Source: an uncultured Eubacteriales bacterium
GTDB taxonomy: Bacteria; Bacillota; Clostridia; Christensenellales; Aristaeellaceae
Assembly (NCBI GenBank): GCA_900540045.1
Contig: UQEF01000010.1
Location: 1 to 46,752, forward strand
Length of the DNA: 46,752 bases
Reading direction: 5' to 3'
Shown here one piece after another: positions 42,221 through 46,752 of this stretch (the first letter of the stretch is position 1; each line of letters begins with the position of its first letter). The notes under the pieces are model-generated. The model had not been told where the DNA came from. It saw nothing but the letters and a program-made list of their open reading frames with translations, and did no database searches. Both the position numbers and the translations under genes were made by a program.

Positions 42221-43126
42221 TTACTGATCGCTCTTGGCCAGGCGGAACTGCAGCGCGCTGAACACCGCGATGATGATGGCCAGGATCACGCCCATGGCGC
42301 TGCCGTAGCCATAGCGCTGCAATTTGAAGGCCTCGTAGTAGATGTAGTACATGATGGTGCTGGTGGCGTAGTTGGGGCCGCCCGAGGTCAGCAGCTGAAT
42401 CAGCGCGAAGCACTGGAAGCTGTTGATGGTGGTGATGACCAGGATGTAGAGCGTGGTAGGCATGATCTGCGGCCATTTGATGCGCCAGAACACCTGCATG
42501 TTGGTCGCACCGTCCACCTCGGCGGCTTCCACCAGCGAATGGTCCACATTGCTCAGCGCCGAGACGTAGAGCACGATGGGCTGGCCGATGGACGTGGTGA
42601 AGAGAATCAGGATGATGCACCACAGCGCCGTATCGGGCGAGCCCAGCCAGTTGAGGTTGCGCGAGAGGATGCCCAGCTCCTTGAAAACGTAGTTGAGCAG
42701 GCCGTAGTAGGGGTTGAACATCCACTTCCACACCACCGTCACGGCCACGGAGCCGGTGACGACGGGCAGGTAGAACACGCAGCGGTAGAAGGAGGTGTAG
42801 ATGTCCCGGAGCCTGTAGATGACCGACGCCACCCACAGGGAGAAGAAGCATACGGTGGGCACGCTGGCAACCACGATGATCACGGTGTTGACGAGAGATT
42901 TTCCGAAGATGGCGTCCGAGAAGAGCTCGGCGTAGTTTTGAAGCCCGATGAAGCTGAAGTCGGTCATGGTGTAGTTGAACGTGCTGGTCACCAGACACAT
43001 GCCCATCGGGAAGATGACAAACCCCAGGAAAAACAGCAGGCTGGGCGCCATGAACAGATAGCCCGCAACGTTCTCGCGGCGCCGCGTGGCTTTCAGCTCA
43101 CGGGAAATGCTGACGGTTTTTTGCAT
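42221..43126 (-). CDS. Carbohydrate ABC transporter permease (MalF type)
   Basis: 301 residues with six helices and the coupling loop EAAEVDGATNMQVFWRIKWPQIMPT. The ATG at 43126 has GAGGGGG upstream; the frame is open to 43189 but would run into the hairpin at 43149-43190. Partner of the MalG-type permease. It lies 79 nt after the binding-protein gene. Confidence 0.93.
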   Translation of the reverse strand: MQKTVSISRELKATRRRENVAGYLFMAPSLLFFLGFVIFPMGMCLVTSTFNYTMTDFSFIGLQNYAELFSDAIFGKSLVNTVIIVVASVPTVCFFSLWVASVIYRLRDIYTSFYRCVFYLPVVTGSVAVTVVWKWMFNPYYGLLNYVFKELGILSRNLNWLGSPDTALWCIILILFTTSIGQPIVLYVSALSNVDHSLVEAAEVDGATNMQVFWRIKWPQIMPTTLYILVITTINSFQCFALIQLLTSGGPNYATSTIMYYIYYEAFKLQRYGYGSAMGVILAIIIAVFSALQFRLAKSDQ

Positions 43127-43148
43127 GCAGGTACCCCCTCGTTGACAG

Positions 43149-43190
43149 CATGGCGCTCCCCCTTCCCTTGGGGAACGGGGGAGCGCCATG
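43149..43190 (-). terminator. Hairpin between binding-protein and permease genes
   Basis: A perfect 14-bp inverted repeat (CATGGCGCTCCCCC / GGGGGAGCGCCATG, 14-nt loop). There is no T tract. Such hairpins between binding-protein and permease genes typically stabilise or attenuate the transcript so that more binding protein than permease is made. Confidence 0.7.
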
Positions 43191-43205
43191 GCAAAGTGTG
43201 CGGGC

Positions 43206-44485
43206 TTACTGGGTGATGCTTGCGTTGGAGTTGGTCACGTACACGCCCACCTCGGTCGCCACGTCGCCGCCCGCAAAGATGCGCTGCAGCATGTTCCACC
43301 ATTCGGTGCGCTGGGTGTTCCAGCCGGGCGTCACGTTGTAGTAGTCGCCCAGGTAGGGCATGAAGATGGAGAACTCGGCGTTCTCGGCCTTGTCGGTGCC
43401 GGTGTAGATGTCGCCGAAGGAGGCGCGCACCGGGAAGAAGCCCGTGGCATACACGCTCTGGGGGCCCTGCTCGGCGTCGTCGCAGACGAACTTGATGAAT
43501 TCCTTGGCGGCAGCGGCCTTGGCCTCGTCGCCGTTGTCGAAGATGCCGAAGCCCCAGATGCCGCCGCACAGCTCGGGCACGCCGTCATCGGAGGGGAAGG
43601 CCATGGGCAGGGGATCGATGCCCTCGGCCAGGGAAGCCTTGTTGCTCACGGCTGCGGAGGCGTTCCAGCAGAAGCTCATCTTGGCCGTGCCGTTGCAGAA
43701 CAGCGCGATCTCGTCGCCCGCCACGATGGAGGGATCGGCGGTCAGAACGCCCTCGTTGACCAGGTCCACCAGCAACTGGAGGCCCTTGATGTTTTCCTCG
43801 CTGTCGGCGGTGTAGGCGGTGTGGTCGGCGTTGGTGAACTGGCCGGAGTAGAGGTTGTTGACGAGCGCGCGGGTGCCCTGATCGCCGCCCTGGCCGCCGC
43901 AGTAGACGATGCCGGTGGGATAGAAGCCCGCCTCGGTCAGCGCGCGAAGGGCGCTTACAAAGCCGTCGGTGGTCCAGGTGCGGGTCTCCTCGTCCAGATA
44001 CTGAAGCGCGTCGGCAGCTTCAAAAGCGGCGCGGTCGATGACCATGCAGTGCGTGGTCATGCACAGCGGGTACTCGTAGTACTTGCCGTCCACGCCCTTG
44101 CATGCGGCCACGACGGCCTCACTGGTGGCGCTGATGTCGGCCAGGGCCTCCTCGGTCCACAGGTCGCTCAGGTCCAGCATTTTGCCGGCGGCGCCCCAGT
44201 TGGTCACCAGACGCTCCGGTCCTTCCATGATGATATCGGGGTGGTGCCGGCCTCAATGGCGCTGGTCACCTGATCGTCGCCGGACTGATAGTCCAGATAC
44301 TGAACCGTTACGCTGATGTTGGGATACACGGCGTTGAAATTGGCGATGATGGCGTCCACCGTTTCGGCGTTGGTCCAGTTGCCGATGGGATAGGTCCACA
44401 GGGTGATGTCCACTTTTTCCTCAGCGAAGGATGCCATGGGTAGCACCATCATGAGGCACAGAAGCAGCGCGAACAGCTTTTTCAT
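43206..44485 (-). pseudogene. Carbohydrate ABC transporter substrate-binding protein, frameshifted
   Basis: The gene starts at ATG 44485 (GGAGG 9 nt upstream) with a signal peptide ending ASFAEE (no lipobox). It continues as a family-1 sugar-binding protein (DITLWTYPIGNW, VTVQYLDYQSGDDQVTSAIEAGTTP). At the G4 run at 44238-44241 (CCCC on the coding strand) the frame shifts, and the first frame ends about 11 residues later. The rest of the protein continues in the next frame (DIIMEGPERLVTNW ...) to the stop at 43206 without further damage. One inserted base restores ~426 residues. As written, the importer lacks a working binding protein. A single-base indel at a short homopolymer may be a sequence error or a phase-variable site. 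Confidence 0.85.
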
Positions 44486-44570
44486 GGATGGGTTCCTCCT
44501 TGCAATGTTTTTTTGGAAAACGGTCTCATTTTCTTCCTCGGCGAAATTCCGCGTTTGGAAGGCCGAACTA

Positions 44571-44599
44571 AATGTACTACAAACTACAAATGTTGTCAA
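44571..44599 (-). promoter_or_regulatory. Promoter and GntR-type operator of the sugar ABC/lyase operon
   Basis: On the minus strand: TTGACA (44599-44594), 17 nt, TACATT (44576-44571). The spacer contains two tandem copies of TTTGTAG (44590-44577), and ACAA-ATG-TTGT (44586-44596) overlaps the -35 box. A repressor bound here would block the polymerase. Confidence 0.7.
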
Positions 44600-44687
44600 C
44601 TGCTTTTTGTGTGTTTCTGTATTGAAATCTGATTTTGTATTGTGTGAATTGCATATTTTATCTGAAACCATGGTTTGGGAATGGGAA

Positions 44688-44717
44688 TTGACAAAGATAA
44701 ACGCTATGCTGTACAAT
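44688..44717 (+). promoter_or_regulatory. Promoter of the GntR-AGE operon
   Basis: TTGACA (44688-44693), 18 nt, TACAAT (44712-44717), 44 nt before the GntR start. It is divergent from the operon at 44571-44599. Confidence 0.7.
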
Positions 44718-44761
44718 TCAGAGGCCATCCCAATGCAACATCCATCCTGAAAGGGCATGCC

Positions 44762-45454
44762 ATGAGAAACTTGAAAGAGGATAAGCTGTATATCCAAACG
44801 TTTCGCGAAATTCGCAGCTATATAATCACACATGAGCTGAAAGCCGGCGATTCGCTTCCGACGGAGCAGGCCATGTGCCAGATGCTCGGCGTCAGCCGCA
44901 ACGTGCTGCGGGAAGCCATCAAAAGCATGGAGCTGATGGGCATGATTCAGTCCTGTCCCGGACGCGGCACGGTGGTGAAGGAATTCAATCTGGATTTCAT
45001 TTTTCAAAACGTGCTGTTTTTTACCGTAGGCGAGGAGCGCAAGCCCATTCAGGAAATGCTCATGATTCGCAAGGCAATTGAACTCAGCTACATGCGCCAG
45101 GCCTATCTCGCCCTGACCAGCGAGGATATCCGCAACATCCGCGAGAGTCTGGAGGCCATCAAGGCCAAGTGGGAGCAGCGGATTTTTTTCCATGCAGATG
45201 ACAAGGTTTTTCATATGACGCTGTTCCGGCATCTGAACAACAGCGTTCTCAATTCCCTGCTGGAGGCCATCTGGTCGGTGGATGAGAATTTTCAGCGGGA
45301 GGAAAAGAGCAAGCACCTGGATGATACCATCGGCAAGCACGAGGCCATCGTCGATGCGCTGGAGCGGCACGACTATGAAGCCTTTGCAAAAGCCATGGAG
45401 GCACATTTTGCCTCCGGCAAATATTCCGGACTCAACAGCTTTGAGGAGTACTAA
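44762..45454 (+). CDS. GntR/FadR-family transcriptional regulator
   Basis: 230 residues. N-terminal winged HTH (SLPTEQAMCQMLGVSRNVLREAIKSMELMGMI, then CPGRGTVV) and C-terminal all-helical FCD ligand domain (~85-225), with Asp and His residues (DDKVFHMTLFRHLNN, TIGKHEAIVDALERHD) at the metal/ligand site of the family. The start at 44762 has AAAGGG 6 nt upstream. It is divergent from the binding protein-permease-lyase operon and cotranscribed with the AGE epimerase, so it most likely represses both in response to an amino sugar or sialic acid; the ligand is inferred from neighbours. Confidence 0.9.
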   Translation: MRNLKEDKLYIQTFREIRSYIITHELKAGDSLPTEQAMCQMLGVSRNVLREAIKSMELMGMIQSCPGRGTVVKEFNLDFIFQNVLFFTVGEERKPIQEMLMIRKAIELSYMRQAYLALTSEDIRNIRESLEAIKAKWEQRIFFHADDKVFHMTLFRHLNNSVLNSLLEAIWSVDENFQREEKSKHLDDTIGKHEAIVDALERHDYEAFAKAMEAHFASGKYSGLNSFEEY

Positions 45455-45469
45455 AAGGAGGAACCTTGC

Positions 45470-46678
45470 ATGGACAGAACGATTTTTCAGTCCCAAAGGG
45501 AATGGATCAGAGCAGAACTGGCACGCTGCACGGATTTTTGGGTGAAAAATGGCTGGGACCATGAGCATGGCGGCGTCTATACCTGCCTGGACCGCAAGGG
45601 AAAGGTATATTCCACCGACAAGAGCGTGTGGATGCAGGGGCGCTGCGCCTGGACCTTTTCCTATCTCTGCGGCGTTTATGGCGTGAGGCGGGAATGGCTG
45701 GAGCTGGCGCAGAGCTGCCTTGCCTTCATGGAGGCGCACTGCATCAACCGCGACAAGGGCAACCGCATGTACTTTACCGTCACCGCGGACGGAAAGCCCC
45801 TGCGCCAGCGCCGCTACTGCTTTTCCGAAGGCTTTTACGCCATCGCAAACGCCGAATATGCCGCGCTCACCGGCGATGCGGCCTGCATGCAGCGCGCCCG
45901 CGACGCCTACGACCTCATCTGGAAGCTCAATCAGGGCCTGATGGAGGACCCCGTGGGCATGGGCCCCAAAACCGACCCGGCCACGCGCCCGGGCCGTGCT
46001 CTGGCCAACCCCATGATCTACCTCAATATCAGTTCCGTGCTGCGCCGCACCGACCCGGACAACGCCGCCCTGTACAACGAGCGTTCCCGCGAGTGCGTGG
46101 AGGAGATTTTCAAATACCACCGCAAGCCGGACATGCACTGCACGCTGGAAAGCGTCGGTCCCAACGGCGAATTCCGCGGCGATGTGACCGAGGGCCGCGT
46201 GGTCAATCCGGGCCATGATATCGAGTGCAGCTGGTTTTTGATGGAGTATGCCAACTACCTGGGCGACAAGCAGCTGCACGCCATGGCGGAAGGCGTGTTT
46301 AACGATGCCATCGAAGCGGGATGGGATAAGGAATACGGCGGCCTCCTTTATTTTATCGACTGCAAGGGACTGCCGCCCGAAGCCTATGAACACGATATGA
46401 AGCTGTGGTGGCCGCATGACGAAATCCTCATCGCCTCCATGATGGCCTATCGCGATACCGGCGACGAGAAGTATTACGACTGGTTCACCAAAACGCTGGA
46501 ATACTGCAAGCGCGTGTTCAGCGACCCGGAATACGGCGAGTGGTACGGATACCTGCGCCGCGACGGCAAGCCCACGATGCCCTCCACCAAGGGCAGCACG
46601 TTTAAGGGCCCCTTCCATCTGCCCCGCATGCTGAGCATGGTGGACCAGATGATGGGACAAGTGCTCGACAAAAAGTAA
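45470..46678 (+). CDS. AGE family epimerase (N-acylglucosamine 2-epimerase-like)
   Basis: A 402-residue (alpha/alpha)6-barrel protein of normal length. Family residues are visible: DKSVWMQGRCAWTFS early, GHDIECSWFLMEYA in the middle, then KLWWPHDEILIASM with the catalytic-type His, and the late EYGEWYGYLRRDGKP. AGE enzymes interconvert N-acetylmannosamine and N-acetylglucosamine, or epimerise other sugars such as cellobiose. Here the lyase-like aldolase makes ManNAc epimerisation the best guess. AAGGAGG lies 8 nt before the ATG, 15 nt after the GntR gene. A GC-rich hairpin begins at 46702. Confidence 0.9.
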   Translation: MDRTIFQSQREWIRAELARCTDFWVKNGWDHEHGGVYTCLDRKGKVYSTDKSVWMQGRCAWTFSYLCGVYGVRREWLELAQSCLAFMEAHCINRDKGNRMYFTVTADGKPLRQRRYCFSEGFYAIANAEYAALTGDAACMQRARDAYDLIWKLNQGLMEDPVGMGPKTDPATRPGRALANPMIYLNISSVLRRTDPDNAALYNERSRECVEEIFKYHRKPDMHCTLESVGPNGEFRGDVTEGRVVNPGHDIECSWFLMEYANYLGDKQLHAMAEGVFNDAIEAGWDKEYGGLLYFIDCKGLPPEAYEHDMKLWWPHDEILIASMMAYRDTGDEKYYDWFTKTLEYCKRVFSDPEYGEWYGYLRRDGKPTMPSTKGSTFKGPFHLPRMLSMVDQMMGQVLDKK

Positions 46679-46698
46679 TGCTGGCAATCAGAACAGAG

Positions 46699-46738
46699 CG
46701 GGCGGCGCAGGAGCAGCGCCGCGCCGCCGCCCGCCGCG
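46699..46738 (+). terminator. GC-rich hairpin at the right window edge
   Basis: GCGGGCGGCGC and GCGCCGCCGCCCGC-type segments form a strong stem about 25 nt after the epimerase stop. No T tract is seen before the window ends. Confidence 0.45.
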
Positions 46739-46752
46739 CGCGGGCAAAGCGC

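Noticed and set aside
40231..42261. Plus-strand frame of 676 codons over the lyase and permease genes
   Set aside because: It is antisense to well-recognised aldolase and permease genes, and its translation is low-complexity.
1..46752. CRISPR arrays, rRNA, insertion sequences, prophage and attachment sites
   Set aside because: I found no regularly spaced direct repeats, rRNA sequence, transposase, integrase or phage structural genes. The tRNA-Pro has no duplicated 3' end nearby to suggest an integration site.

Overview
The window is GC-rich, densely coded and single-chromosome in character. It has no phage, transposase, plasmid or CRISPR genes. Class III fructose-bisphosphatase, a YitT protein, AGGAGG-type ribosome binding sites, consensus sigma-A promoters, a PotABCD operon headed by an XRE-cupin regulator, and the NifU-like/GGGtGRT pair all point to an anaerobic, gut-type member of the Clostridia (Bacillota). 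A Christensenellales-like lineage is my best guess, but it is an inference from gene content only. Unusually for a Gram-positive lineage, most of the secreted solute-binding proteins have ordinary signal peptides without a lipobox.

Layout. 1-5 kb: an fbp/ATC-hydrolase-like pair and an unknown helix-turn-helix protein, all on the minus strand. 5.1-9.4 kb: a minus-strand cluster (two lipoproteins, one with a cyclophilin-like domain, a DUF3737 protein, a small coiled protein and a broken LysE exporter) opposite a LysR regulator. The cluster ends in a putative structured RNA. 9.4-16.4 kb: a secreted M3-like peptidase, a secreted flavoprotein reductase with two FMN-binding domains, aspartate ammonia-lyase and a divergent LysR regulator; this may be an aspartate/fumarate-linked respiratory module. 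16.7-18 kb: a CapA-like protein that has lost its metal ligands. 18.2-24.6 kb: a sugar isomerase-like protein, the ruvCAB-queA operon, the NifU-like/GGGtGRT pair, and a second copy of the structured RNA element nested between two copies of a terminator. 24.6-28.2 kb: an aminopeptidase-like enzyme divergent from an S24-type regulator, a ZIP transporter and a YitT protein. 28.2-33.7 kb: an alpha/beta hydrolase and a polyamine ABC operon with its own regulator and operator. 33.8-35.9 kb: tRNA-Pro(GGG), two membrane proteins and a TetR regulator with a shifted C-terminus. 36-40.2 kb: an ECF sigma factor, a membrane-anchored putative anti-sigma factor and two tandem solute-binding-like proteins with no permease. 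40.4-46.7 kb: a sialic-acid/amino-sugar type module (lyase, two permeases, frameshifted binding protein, divergent GntR regulator and AGE epimerase).

The strongest candidate for something undescribed is the structured element at 5166-5589 (minus) and 24363-24591 (plus). The two copies share blocks, have paired compensatory changes in three or more stems, and both end in an intrinsic terminator. Next come the NifU-like/GGGtGRT pair, whose function is unknown, and the sigma/anti-sigma operon carrying orphan binding proteins. Several genes are frameshifted: the amino-sugar binding protein, the TetR regulator and the LysE remnant. The first two could be recent mutations or sequence errors.
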